DNA of 64,000 bases from NCBI GenBank assembly GCA_944326485.1, contig CALVED010000001.1:248001-312000 (forward strand), in the 5' to 3' direction. The translations under genes were made by a program, and so were the position numbers. Shown here in pieces: positions 18,939-27,545 of this stretch. The stretch comes from Candidatus Gastranaerophilales bacterium. Lineage in GTDB: Bacteria; Cyanobacteriota; Vampirovibrionia; Gastranaerophilales; Gastranaerophilaceae. The notes beneath the pieces are model-generated. The model did no database searches, was not told the origin of the DNA, and saw only the letters and a list, made by a program, of their open reading frames with translations. Positions within the stretch are counted from its first letter, which is position 1. Every line of letters begins with the position of its first letter.

Positions 18939-19664
18939 TTAACCTCCTACATAAGTTCCTATATTTTCACCTTTTAATATTTTTATAATGCTACCCTTTG
19001 CCGCAAAATCAAATACCACAATAGGTATAGAATTTTGTTTACATAAAGCACAAGATGCAGTATCCATAACTTTTAAACCTTTTATAATAATATCATCATA
19101 AGTAATATGACTATATTTTTTTGCATTAGGGTTAACTCTTGGATCATCCGAATAAACGCCATCAACACCATTTTTAGCCATTAACATAGCTTCTGCTCCT
19201 ATTTCAGATGCTCTAAGTGCTGCGGCTGTATCTGTCGTAAAGAAAGGATTGCCTGTTCCTGCTGCAAATATAACAACTCTTGACTTTTCAAGATGCCTTA
19301 TAGCTTTAAACCTTATATAAGGTTCTGCTATTTTATCCATATCTATTGCTGTTTGAACTCTACAATTTACATTTATTTTTCTTAATGCACTTTGTAGTGC
19401 TAACGCATTCATAACAGTAGCAAGCATACCTATATAATCACCGGTTGCTTGGTCCATTCCGTACTTTGCAGAATTTTTTACTCCTCTAAAAATATTTCCG
19501 CCACCAACTACTATTGCTATTTGTGCTCCTGTTTCATATGCTTCTTTTACTTCATTAGCTATCATCTCTAATGGATTTTGGTCTATACCAAATTCTTGCT
19601 TACCTAAAAGAGCTTCCCCTGATAATTTAAGCAAAATCCTTTTGTATTTTAATTTTTCTTCCAT
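18939..19664 (-). CDS. pyrH: Uridylate kinase (UMP kinase)
   Basis: PyrH phosphorylates UMP to UDP in pyrimidine nucleotide synthesis and is a hexameric amino-acid-kinase-fold enzyme. The 241 residues show RILLKLSGEAL at the N-terminus, IVVGGGNIFRG for phosphate binding, GMLATVMNALALQ, FAAGTGNPFFTTDTAAALRA and KNGVDGVYSDDP. It is the first gene of the operon that runs through frr, cdsA, rnc, rpe and nagA; an 84-bp gap separates it from the MATE fusion gene upstream. Confidence 0.97.
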   Translation of the reverse strand: MEEKLKYKRILLKLSGEALLGKQEFGIDQNPLEMIANEVKEAYETGAQIAIVVGGGNIFRGVKNSAKYGMDQATGDYIGMLATVMNALALQSALRKINVNCRVQTAIDMDKIAEPYIRFKAIRHLEKSRVVIFAAGTGNPFFTTDTAAALRASEIGAEAMLMAKNGVDGVYSDDPRVNPNAKKYSHITYDDIIIKGLKVMDTASCALCKQNSIPIVVFDFAAKGSIIKILKGENIGTYVGG

Positions 19665-19748
19665 ATAAACCTATCAATAAACTATTAAAACAATAAAATT
19701 ATTATACATTAAATTCTCAGTTATTGTATATTCATTAATAAAATGTAA

Positions 19749-22043
19749 TTATTCTTGATACATCTTTCTTATTCTATTAAATTTATATTTAGCAGTTATT
19801 GCTTGAACAAGCCCCATAAACAATAAAGAAACAGCAAGCGCAATCCAATAACCTTTCAATGAAAAATTTTCTTTAAAAACCAATATATAAGCTACAGGCA
19901 TACCGACAAACCAATAACCGAAAAGGACGCTGAAAGATACTATCTTTGTCATTTTAAATCCTTTAAGTATACCACCTGCAACAACTTGGAAACCATCTAT
20001 TATTTGATACATTGCTGCAACCATAACAATTGGTAATGCGATTTGCATTACTTGAATATTATCTGTAAATATTCTTATTATTTGAGAAGGGAAAACAGCT
20101 AACAACAATGAACACATTGCCATAAAAGAAACACCCATAAATAATCCGCTATATGAGTATCTCTTTATCTCATCAACATTTTTTGCTCCATAATAATATG
20201 CTACTTTTATGGCAACAGCAGTTGATATAGATAAAGGAACTGTAAATGTTGTAGAGGATATTGTTATTAATATATTATGAATAGCAGCCAACATACTGGA
20301 TTCCATTCCAACTAATATTGTAATTATATTAAAAGCAAGAAATTCAAATAATAAACCCAAACCAATTGGTAGTCCAACTTTTAACAACTGCTTCATATAT
20401 CCAAAATCAATTTCTTCTTTAAAATTTATTGCCTTAAAAATGTATATTAACATTACCAGTCCCATTAATAACCGTACTGACAATGTCGCAATTGCAGCAC
20501 CTTTTGATCCCATAGATGGAATCGGACCAAATCCAAACACAAATATTATATCTAATATCATATTTACAACAACTGCTGCAAGTAACAATAAATTAGGGAA
20601 TTTTACAATTTCATAAGCTTGCAAGAATTCTTTAATCCCTTGATATATAAACATTCCAAACATCGAAAACGCAACTATTTTTATATATTCTTTTATATAT
20701 GGAACTATATTTTGTTCAAATGAAAATTTATCAATTAAAAAGTTAGTTGAATAACATATTAAAGTGAATAAAACAGCAAGTATAAATGAAAAAACCAAAC
20801 TTGATGGCAAAAACTTCTTTATTCTTTGTTTTGCACCTCTTTTATTTGACAAGATTATCGATATTGCAGCCTGAGAACCAATTCCCAATATAAATATTGT
20901 ATATAATATCGAATTTGCAATACTAATTGCTGCAAGTGAATTAATATTATACTTAGCAACAACTAAAATATCAGTAGCCCCTATCAATGTATGCCCCAAA
21001 TTACCAACAAGAAGAGGAAATGATAATATTAAAAGTTCTATTATGTAATATTTATAGCGTAAAAAAGGAATTAAATACTTATATTTTCCGTATAAATATC
21101 TTGCCGCATTATAAAACTGTACATTTATATCTAATATTTTTGCTTTATTTTTTATATATTCAGTTAAAGCTAATAATGAAACTACTGTTTTTAAATTATT
21201 TTTATTTTCATGATAATAATCATGTTCCACATCTACAATAACTGTTTTTATACCTGCATTTTTAGATTTATTTAACCATTCATCTATCTCTTTTCTGTCA
21301 TCATTTAGCTTAGGAATTATAACATATTTTGAAAAAACATTCTTATTATCACCTTGAAAAGAAGCATATTTTTTTATATTATCCCAAACCAAGGAATAAT
21401 TATCAGTATTTTTTATATTTTTATAAGTTTGTTGATATCCGGAATCTTGTGAAATAACCAGTTGTATTTTATTTTCAATGATACCTTTTTCCAATACTTC
21501 TGAATATTTTACCCCTGAAGAATGTACAATAATTTTTTTTGCTCCTATTTCTAATAAATATGAAATTAATTCTTCGAACTCATCCAATATTGTTGGTTCT
21601 CCACCTCCAAAAGTTATCTCACCATCAGGAGAAAATTTAACTCTTTTAAATATTTCTTTTAAAATAGGTAATGCTCTATAATGCTGTTTTAACTCTTTAT
21701 ATTTATTATCTTTATTTGTATAACAATAAATACAATCTGAATTACAATAAGTCCAATGGTTAAAATGAATATATTTTATACAAAATTCTTCATTCCAATT
21801 TTTCTTTTCAAGATTAAAGCACTCTTCACAAGAATGATTAATATGTCCACTTCTATTTTGCTCAATCAATTTTTCACGGTTTAACAAAAGTGAATCATAG
21901 TCAATAGAACCATTAGTAACATCTATTAGTTTTATATTTCCGCCACCTTTATGACATCTAAAACAACAAACTTCAATGTTATCAAGTTCAAAATCTATTC
22001 CGTTTCTAATTCTGTCACAGCTAATATATTTATCTTTTTTCAT
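19749..22043 (-). CDS. Radical SAM enzyme fused to a MATE-family exporter
   Basis: One uninterrupted 764-residue frame joins two full-length proteins. Residues 1 to ~312 are a radical SAM domain: C100-x3-C104-x2-C107, GGGEP and QDSGYQQTYKNIK. An N-terminal cysteine set (C9, C26, C27, C30 before HKGGG, C72, C75) is shared with the upstream paralogue and may hold an auxiliary Fe-S cluster. Residues ~325-764 are a complete MATE antiporter with about twelve hydrophobic segments (LLVGNLGHTLIGATDILVV, VVVNMILDIIFVFGFGP, PLSISTAVAIKVAYYYGA). The simplest reading is a modifying enzyme tethered to the exporter of its product. The substrate is unknown and no precursor peptide is visible nearby. The start overlaps the upstream gene by 14 bp; the SD (AAGAGAT) is weak. 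Confidence 0.85.
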   Translation of the reverse strand: MKKDKYISCDRIRNGIDFELDNIEVCCFRCHKGGGNIKLIDVTNGSIDYDSLLLNREKLIEQNRSGHINHSCEECFNLEKKNWNEEFCIKYIHFNHWTYCNSDCIYCYTNKDNKYKELKQHYRALPILKEIFKRVKFSPDGEITFGGGEPTILDEFEELISYLLEIGAKKIIVHSSGVKYSEVLEKGIIENKIQLVISQDSGYQQTYKNIKNTDNYSLVWDNIKKYASFQGDNKNVFSKYVIIPKLNDDRKEIDEWLNKSKNAGIKTVIVDVEHDYYHENKNNLKTVVSLLALTEYIKNKAKILDINVQFYNAARYLYGKYKYLIPFLRYKYYIIELLILSFPLLVGNLGHTLIGATDILVVAKYNINSLAAISIANSILYTIFILGIGSQAAISIILSNKRGAKQRIKKFLPSSLVFSFILAVLFTLICYSTNFLIDKFSFEQNIVPYIKEYIKIVAFSMFGMFIYQGIKEFLQAYEIVKFPNLLLLAAVVVNMILDIIFVFGFGPIPSMGSKGAAIATLSVRLLMGLVMLIYIFKAINFKEEIDFGYMKQLLKVGLPIGLGLLFEFLAFNIITILVGMESSMLAAIHNILITISSTTFTVPLSISTAVAIKVAYYYGAKNVDEIKRYSYSGLFMGVSFMAMCSLLLAVFPSQIIRIFTDNIQVMQIALPIVMVAAMYQIIDGFQVVAGGILKGFKMTKIVSFSVLFGYWFVGMPVAYILVFKENFSLKGYWIALAVSLLFMGLVQAITAKYKFNRIRKMYQE

Positions 22044-23076
22044 TATCTCTTATTTTAATATATTCTTCTTTATGTAACTTCATATGGTTTGCTCTATCAT
22101 ATAATTCAACATTTTGCATTGAAAAATCTTTTGTCTTTTGAATAGCATACTCTAAAAGTTCATAAATATAATCAGGAACATTATATTTATTATTTTCATA
22201 CCAACCGCCTTCAACATCAAGCACAACACTGCCAATTCCGGCATTAACAGTCAAATCAAACCATTTATCTAACTCTTCTTTATTATCATTATATCCCGGA
22301 TAAATTATGTATTTTGTTTTCGCTTTATATTTATCATCAGTTTGACTTTGAGCATACTTTGATAAATTTTCCCAAACTTTATCAAAATGATTGACTCTTT
22401 TTATTTTCTCATAAGTTTGTGCTGTTCCGGAATCAACAGAACAAACTAAAGTTACTTTACCTTCTCTTAAACCTCTTTCAATTGCAGGAGAATATTTTAC
22501 ACAAGATGAATGAACTCTAATATTGTCACAACCTGCATCCATTAGCATATTCATTAATGGTTCAAATTCAGGAAGTAAAGCAGGTTCACCGCCGCCAAAA
22601 CCTATTTCTCCACCGCCTCTGACTTTTCCCATATCAACTAATTTTTTAATTACCGGAAACATATTATAATTTTTTCTGGCATTAAAATAATCCGATTGTT
22701 CATTTGTAAAACAATATCTGCATTTACAATTACACTGGGTCCAATGATTAAATACCATATAATTTATATAATCTTCATCATCCCATTCTTTTTCTTTTAA
22801 GAAAAAACATCCTCTGCATTTTTCCAGAACAATTCCTTTTTTATTAAGTTCTCTCATCTTTCTTTTTTCTTTAAAGAATTTATTCCAGTCAATCATTTCA
22901 CCATGATAATTGTCAATCAATATTTGTCTACCGCCACCTTCATGACAATTAAAACAGCACATTTTTATATCTTCATAATCAACATTGAAACCATGCTGTA
23001 CATACTCACAACTAACATATCTTAATTTTTTCTCTGACTTTGCTTTTTTCAATAATAACTTTAGTTTATTTATCAT
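22030..23076 (-). CDS. Radical SAM protein, paralogue of the MATE-fused enzyme
   Basis: The 348-residue protein aligns end to end with the first ~312 residues of the downstream fusion. It has C115-x3-C119-x2-C122 for the SAM-binding 4Fe-4S cluster, GEIGFGGGEP, and CSVDSGTAQTYEKIKRV. Before the core are C23, C40, C41 and C44 (MCCFNCHEGGG) and C87/C90 (KCRGC), which could bind an auxiliary cluster in the manner of SPASM proteins but placed N-terminally. A good SD (GAGGAA) precedes the ATG, so this is the first gene of the pair. The two enzymes may act in sequence or as a heterodimer on one substrate; that is inference. Confidence 0.82.
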   Translation of the reverse strand: MINKLKLLLKKAKSEKKLRYVSCEYVQHGFNVDYEDIKMCCFNCHEGGGRQILIDNYHGEMIDWNKFFKEKRKMRELNKKGIVLEKCRGCFFLKEKEWDDEDYINYMVFNHWTQCNCKCRYCFTNEQSDYFNARKNYNMFPVIKKLVDMGKVRGGGEIGFGGGEPALLPEFEPLMNMLMDAGCDNIRVHSSCVKYSPAIERGLREGKVTLVCSVDSGTAQTYEKIKRVNHFDKVWENLSKYAQSQTDDKYKAKTKYIIYPGYNDNKEELDKWFDLTVNAGIGSVVLDVEGGWYENNKYNVPDYIYELLEYAIQKTKDFSMQNVELYDRANHMKLHKEEYIKIRDNEKR

Positions 23077-23136
23077 TGTTATTTCCTCAAAAACTATTTT
23101 AACATATTAAAAAAAATGTAAAAAATATTACCATAG

Positions 23137-23312
23137 AAAATTCACTCACGTCTTCCGCTTATCACGGGGTTTTAATAAGAAACAACTAAAAAACTTTGTT
23201 TTTAAGTAAGCTTGTATCTGCAGTGAACCAGAGGTGAGCAGCGTGGGTTAGGATTGCATAATTGATTAGTGAGTTATCCTCGCTAACAATGCGCGATACC
23301 AGATTAAATTAA
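23137..23312 (-). repeat. Interspersed intergenic repeat, copy 5 (long form, reverse, both hairpin loops flipped)
   Basis: Read on the minus strand it opens TTTAATCTGGTATCGCGC and carries the long-form GCTGCTCACC and ATACAAGCTTACT. The segment after hairpin 1's left arm reads GCGAGGATAACTC, the flipped loop. Hairpin 2 is also flipped, since TTCACTCACG...CTTATCACGG reads in plus orientation inside a minus-oriented copy. It fills most of the 342-bp gap between the radical SAM pair and the ADP-ribosyltransferase gene; the last ~105 bp are AT-rich promoter-like sequence. Confidence 0.8.
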
Positions 23313-23418
23313 TATCATTAATTTTTTATATTTTTGTAAATTTATAGTTTTAAAATAGCATATCTTTTTTTTTCATATTTTGTAATTATTGAAAGAATAA
23401 GAGAATATAACATACTTT

Positions 23419-24552
23419 ATGATAAAATTAATTGATAAAACTAATAATATTAATGTAAAATTAAAAGATAAAATTAGTAAAAATATCTGTTCAAAAAATA
23501 AACAAGATAAAAAGAAAGACAAAAATAAGCTTACATTGGCTTTATGCACATTAGGAATAATAGGAGCCGTAGGTTTATCTATTGCTACAAAATCAAAAAG
23601 CTCAAGAACAATAACATTATCCGATATAAAATTTGACAAAGGATTAGCTACACTAAAAAAATCAGGTCAAAAATATACTGGAACAATAATACATAAAACA
23701 AAAGATAATGCTACTATAAGTTTAACATATTTAGATTCTGTTCTTCAAGAATCTAAAAAAGTTAATTCTGATAATACAATTGAATTTATAAAAAAATATA
23801 CAACAGATGCCAATAAAAAAATCACTTCCATTTTTAAACAAAAAGATGATGGAAGTATAGAAAAGGTTAGAACTTTAATTAGAGGAAATGATTCGATTAG
23901 AATAAATGGACAAAATGGAGTTATAGAAAAATATTTTCATAAAGCTGATGGGAAATGGCATTGTTTAGATGATTTTATAGACAAGACAAAACAAAATGAA
24001 AGATGGTTACCAATAAATAAATGGAATACAGGTAATTTTTATTTACATGCAGGAATAGATATTAATAAATTTTTAAGAAGAGGAGAATTTTCAAACTATC
24101 AATTTACAGATAAGAAAATACCTTTAACTATACCTGATGACTTACCTGATTCATACAGAGAATATTTTGAGTCTTTAATAAAAGAAGCAAAAGCATATAA
24201 TAGAGCAATAATTGATTATATAGAACCTCTTGATGATTTTGCAAAATCTTTCACACTAGAAAAACCAATTACTGTTTATAGAGATACTTATACTTCTTGG
24301 TTTAATAAAGCAAAAAATGGAATATTAACTGACTCCGCTTTCGTTTCAACATCGCTTGAAAAAGGTGCTTCTATGGAAGGGCTAATAGGATCAAATGCTA
24401 GTAAAAAAACTACATACAAAATTCATTTACCTATTGGAACAAAATGCGCAAACTTATCTTATACCACAGAAAAAGAACTTCTATTACCAAGAAATTCACA
24501 ATTTAAAGTTATAGGTCCGTTTGAACTAGAATACATTTTGCCTAAAGAATAA
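23419..24552 (+). CDS. Putative membrane-anchored ADP-ribosyltransferase (R-S-E class)
   Basis: The last ~170 of 377 residues show the ordered signature of arginine-type mono-ADP-ribosyltransferases: R288 in TVYRDTY, the STS motif S310-T311-S312 in FVSTSLEKG, and E351-K-E353 in TEKELLLPRNSQFKVIG (the ARTT ExE turn). The helical region before it (DINKFLRRGEF, DYIEPLDDFAKSF) matches the family layout. An N-terminal hydrophobic segment (38-57) follows a lysine-rich stretch, predicting a cytoplasmic N-terminus and an external catalytic domain. Residues ~66-185 look beta-rich. ExE predicts arginine as target. Known relatives are secreted toxins or effectors; no immunity gene is obvious. There is no clear SD. 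Confidence 0.75.
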   Translation: MIKLIDKTNNINVKLKDKISKNICSKNKQDKKKDKNKLTLALCTLGIIGAVGLSIATKSKSSRTITLSDIKFDKGLATLKKSGQKYTGTIIHKTKDNATISLTYLDSVLQESKKVNSDNTIEFIKKYTTDANKKITSIFKQKDDGSIEKVRTLIRGNDSIRINGQNGVIEKYFHKADGKWHCLDDFIDKTKQNERWLPINKWNTGNFYLHAGIDINKFLRRGEFSNYQFTDKKIPLTIPDDLPDSYREYFESLIKEAKAYNRAIIDYIEPLDDFAKSFTLEKPITVYRDTYTSWFNKAKNGILTDSAFVSTSLEKGASMEGLIGSNASKKTTYKIHLPIGTKCANLSYTTEKELLLPRNSQFKVIGPFELEYILPKE

Positions 24553-24576
24553 AATAAAAGACATAAAAATTTATTT

Positions 24577-25167
24577 TTACTTACACAACCAATTTCTAAA
24601 AAATTCTAACCCTGCATTAGAACTTTTCTCCGGATGGAATTGAACTGCCGTAATATTTCCTTTTTCAACAGAAGAACAAAATTTACCATTATAATCACAA
24701 TAAGAACTTATTATATTCTCATCTTCTGGAACAACATAATATGAATTAACAAAGTAAAAATAGTCTTCTGGTATAAAAGAATTATTACATGTAGTAGAAA
24801 CTTTATTCCAGCCAATTTGAGGTATTTTCCCTGATGTAAATTTTTTTACTTCTCCTTTAAAAATACCAAGTCCGTCTACATTAGGAGCTTCTTCGCTTTT
24901 TTCAAAAAGAATTTGAAGGCCAATACAAATTCCTAAAAAAGGTACATTTTTATTGCTACACTCTTTTATAACAGGAATCAATCCTTTTTTATCCAGATTA
25001 TTCATAGCTTGAGCGAAATGTCCCTGACCGGGGAAAATAATTCTTTGTGCATTCAATATTTCATCTTTATCAGAAGTAATTAAAAAAGGAACATTAAGAA
25101 ATGTCAGCATATTTGCGACACTTCTTAAATTTCCTGCATCATAATCCACAATAACCGTTTTATTCAA
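24577..25167 (-). CDS. hisH: Imidazole glycerol phosphate synthase, glutaminase subunit
   Basis: HisH is the class I glutamine amidotransferase that supplies ammonia to HisF in histidine synthesis. The 196 residues contain the oxyanion/anchor GQGHFAQAM, the nucleophile Cys in FLGICIGLQILFE, and the His-Glu pair in VQFHPEKSS. Length is normal. hisF is not in the window. The start overlaps the aminotransferase gene by 8 bp; it is the last gene of the serS operon. Confidence 0.94.
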   Translation of the reverse strand: MNKTVIVDYDAGNLRSVANMLTFLNVPFLITSDKDEILNAQRIIFPGQGHFAQAMNNLDKKGLIPVIKECSNKNVPFLGICIGLQILFEKSEEAPNVDGLGIFKGEVKKFTSGKIPQIGWNKVSTTCNNSFIPEDYFYFVNSYYVVPEDENIISSYCDYNGKFCSSVEKGNITAVQFHPEKSSNAGLEFFRNWLCK

Positions 25168-26404
25168 AATAGAAACCGTCTTCCTTTAATCTTCTAATAA
25201 CCTCATACATCTGTTCTTCTGCAGCCACAATAGACATTCTTACCCAGCCTTCTCCATTTTTTCCGAATGCACTGCCCGGAACAAGAACAACACCAGATTT
25301 TTGAAGAACGGCATCGGTAAATTCTTTAGATGTTTTATATTTTGGAGGTATTGGAAGCCATAGATAAAAAGTAGCTTTTGGAGGATTTAATTTATCCATA
25401 GGCCAACCAAGTTCTTTAAAACCTTCTATTACTATTTTTTGTTTTTTTTCAAATCTTTTATTAGCTTCAACAATATACTCATCACCTTCTTTTGAGTTTA
25501 ATATTTCAGCAGCTGCTTTTTGAATTGGCTTATAAATACCTGTATCTATTGTTGATTTTAATTTACCTAAAATACCAACAGCCTCTTTATTACCGCATAC
25601 CCAACCAATTCTCCAACCTGTCATTGAATATGGTTTTGAGAAACTATAAAACTCAACCGCAACATCTTTAGCACCATCTATTTCAAATACACTATGAGCT
25701 TTTGGAGCACCTTCAAAAGTTAAATCTACATAAGCTGCATCCGAAATTAACAATATATTATATTTTTTACAAAAATACACTGCTTTTTGTAAATATTCTT
25801 TTGTACAAATAGCACCTAACGGATTATTTGGATAATTAATAATAAGTGCTTTTACTTTTTTCATTGAATATCCGTCTTTTTCAAGGTTTTTAACAACATC
25901 TTCCAAATCCGGCATATAGTTATTTTCAGGTGTTAATGGAATTCCATAACTTAATCCTCCTGAAACTTTTACCATTTCTTTATATGATGCATATCCTGGA
26001 TCTGGAATTAATATAATATCTTTATCTTTATCATTAGTTGTAGGATTAATTAAAGCTCTGATAATATTTGCAATACCTTCTTTTGATCCTATTAAAGAAA
26101 AAATTTCAGTTTTAGGATCCATATCAACATTAAATCTATTTTTCATTCTTTTGGAAATTGCATCAATTAAATATGCTTCACCTTTTGGAGTTGTATATGT
26201 ATGCATACCTTCTTCTTGCATTGCTTCTTTAATTTTTTCATAAACAAGTTCCGGCGGACGCTCAACCGGTGCTCCCATAGATAATGATATAGGTTTTCTT
26301 CCCTTTTGAGTTAATTCAGGAGTCAATCTTTGAGTTTCTTGTTTAATTTGAAACATTATATATGTTTCAAGTGATTGTACATAGTCATTAAATAGTTCTT
26401 TCAT
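25160..26404 (-). CDS. PLP-dependent class I/II aminotransferase, LL-diaminopimelate aminotransferase-like
   Basis: The 414-residue fold-type I aminotransferase has GSKEGIANIIRAL, PDPGYASYKEM, IINYPNNPLGA, SDAAYVDLTF and the PLP lysine in SFSKPYSMTGWRIGW. The GSKEGI/PDPGY combination is closest in my recollection to DapL-type LL-diaminopimelate aminotransferases and related Asp/Ala enzymes. DapL would give the meso-DAP/lysine branch a short route. The exact substrate cannot be read from sequence. Gaps are 15 bp from folE2 and an 8-bp overlap with hisH, so it is in the serS operon. Confidence 0.75.
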   Translation of the reverse strand: MKELFNDYVQSLETYIMFQIKQETQRLTPELTQKGRKPISLSMGAPVERPPELVYEKIKEAMQEEGMHTYTTPKGEAYLIDAISKRMKNRFNVDMDPKTEIFSLIGSKEGIANIIRALINPTTNDKDKDIILIPDPGYASYKEMVKVSGGLSYGIPLTPENNYMPDLEDVVKNLEKDGYSMKKVKALIINYPNNPLGAICTKEYLQKAVYFCKKYNILLISDAAYVDLTFEGAPKAHSVFEIDGAKDVAVEFYSFSKPYSMTGWRIGWVCGNKEAVGILGKLKSTIDTGIYKPIQKAAAEILNSKEGDEYIVEANKRFEKKQKIVIEGFKELGWPMDKLNPPKATFYLWLPIPPKYKTSKEFTDAVLQKSGVVLVPGSAFGKNGEGWVRMSIVAAEEQMYEVIRRLKEDGFYFE

Positions 26405-26419
26405 TATATTTTCTCCATT

Positions 26420-27217
26420 TTATTTAACTTCTGATTGCCAAGCCCAAGCATTATGATTATGTATACTTTCTTGAGCTTCTACTTCCACTTCGTAAAATTT
26501 TACTTTATCATCTTTCTTTAATAAACCTATAACATCACGAAGTACATCTTCAACAAACTTAGGATTTTCATATGCCGTTTCTGTAACATACTTTTCATCA
26601 CATCTTTTTAATATTGAATAGACCTGACTTGAACCACAGCTTTCTATTTTTTCAATTAAATCTTCTATCCAAATTATATCTTTTTCATCATAACTAACTT
26701 TTACTTTTACCATTGTTCTTTGATTATGAGCAGAATACTTTGATATTTCTTTAGAACAAGGGCATAAAGTTGTAATAGGCACTTTTACACCTAAAATAAA
26801 ATTATAATCATCACCGTTTAAATCACCTTGAAAGGAACAATCATAACCAACAGGAAATTCCATTTCACTAACAGGTGCTTTTTTGTTTATAAAATATTTA
26901 AACTCAAATTTTACATGTGCACACTCAGATTCTAAACGTTTTTTGACATCCACTAAAAGTCCTTTTATATCAACACCTAATAGATTTTTACTTGAATATT
27001 CACTCAATACTTCAATAAAACGAGACATATGAGTGCCTCTGTAGTTATGCGGTAATGTAACACTTAATCTTGCCTTTGCAGACACCAATTGACTATCAGC
27101 ATTCTTTCTTTCAATTAAAAGAGGAACTTCAACACCATTGACACCAACCTTTTGTATATCAATCCCTCTTTTATCATCTTGATTTTGTACATCTTTTAAG
27201 CAACTAGTTATTTTCAT
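26420..27217 (-). CDS. folE2: GTP cyclohydrolase FolE2 (type IB)
   Basis: FolE2 converts GTP to 7,8-dihydroneopterin triphosphate, the first step to folate and to queuosine precursors (queE is elsewhere in the window). The 265-residue protein shows the family's PITTLCPCSKEIS with the metal-binding Cys, LPHNYRGTHMSRF near residues 55-67, and AHNQRTMVKVKV. Type IB enzymes can use metals other than Zn. Its start overlaps the RWYD-repeat gene by 14 bp, so translation is coupled. Confidence 0.94.
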   Translation of the reverse strand: MKITSCLKDVQNQDDKRGIDIQKVGVNGVEVPLLIERKNADSQLVSAKARLSVTLPHNYRGTHMSRFIEVLSEYSSKNLLGVDIKGLLVDVKKRLESECAHVKFEFKYFINKKAPVSEMEFPVGYDCSFQGDLNGDDYNFILGVKVPITTLCPCSKEISKYSAHNQRTMVKVKVSYDEKDIIWIEDLIEKIESCGSSQVYSILKRCDEKYVTETAYENPKFVEDVLRDVIGLLKKDDKVKFYEVEVEAQESIHNHNAWAWQSEVK

Positions 27218-27545
27218 CTTTTTCTAATTCATCCATTGTATTATTTTCCATTGCCAAAAGTAATTTTAAAGCAGCTAATCTCTGAGTTTTAGGCGGAGCC
27301 ACTCTTAAGAGCTCTATTGCTTTTAACATTACAGGGTCAGAATCATACCACCTGTTTCCTTTATTCGCAAACTCTTTTGTTATGTCATAAATACGTTCAA
27401 TTACATCCTGAGCAACTTGCTCTTGCAACGAAATAATAAAATCTGCGGCAGCCGTTTTTTTATCATCTGTCTGTAATTTCAACAGTTCTAACGCCTCTTT
27501 TAAAATAGGATCATTATCATACCAACGTCTGTAAGATTCTGGCAT
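27204..27545 (-). CDS. Small protein with a duplicated RWYD motif
   Basis: The 113-residue protein consists of two related halves: RRWYDNDPILKEALELLKLQ (7-26) and NRWYDSDPVMLKAIELLRVA (about residues 63-82), each followed by an Ala/Leu-rich helix. I recall similar uncharacterised small proteins starting RWYDxDP in anaerobes, but no function. It lies between tmk and folE2, sharing a base with one and overlapping the other by 14 bp. Expression as part of the operon is certain from layout; the role is unknown. It is probably all-helical and cytoplasmic. Confidence 0.7.
   Translation of the reverse strand: MPESYRRWYDNDPILKEALELLKLQTDDKKTAAADFIISLQEQVAQDVIERIYDITKEFANKGNRWYDSDPVMLKAIELLRVAPPKTQRLAALKLLLAMENNTMDELEKDENN

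Noticed and set aside
21060..21120. Suspicion that the radical SAM-MATE fusion is a sequencing frameshift or lost stop
   Set aside because: The frame crosses the junction smoothly, linker composition is normal, and both domains are complete; kept as a fusion, with read checking suggested.
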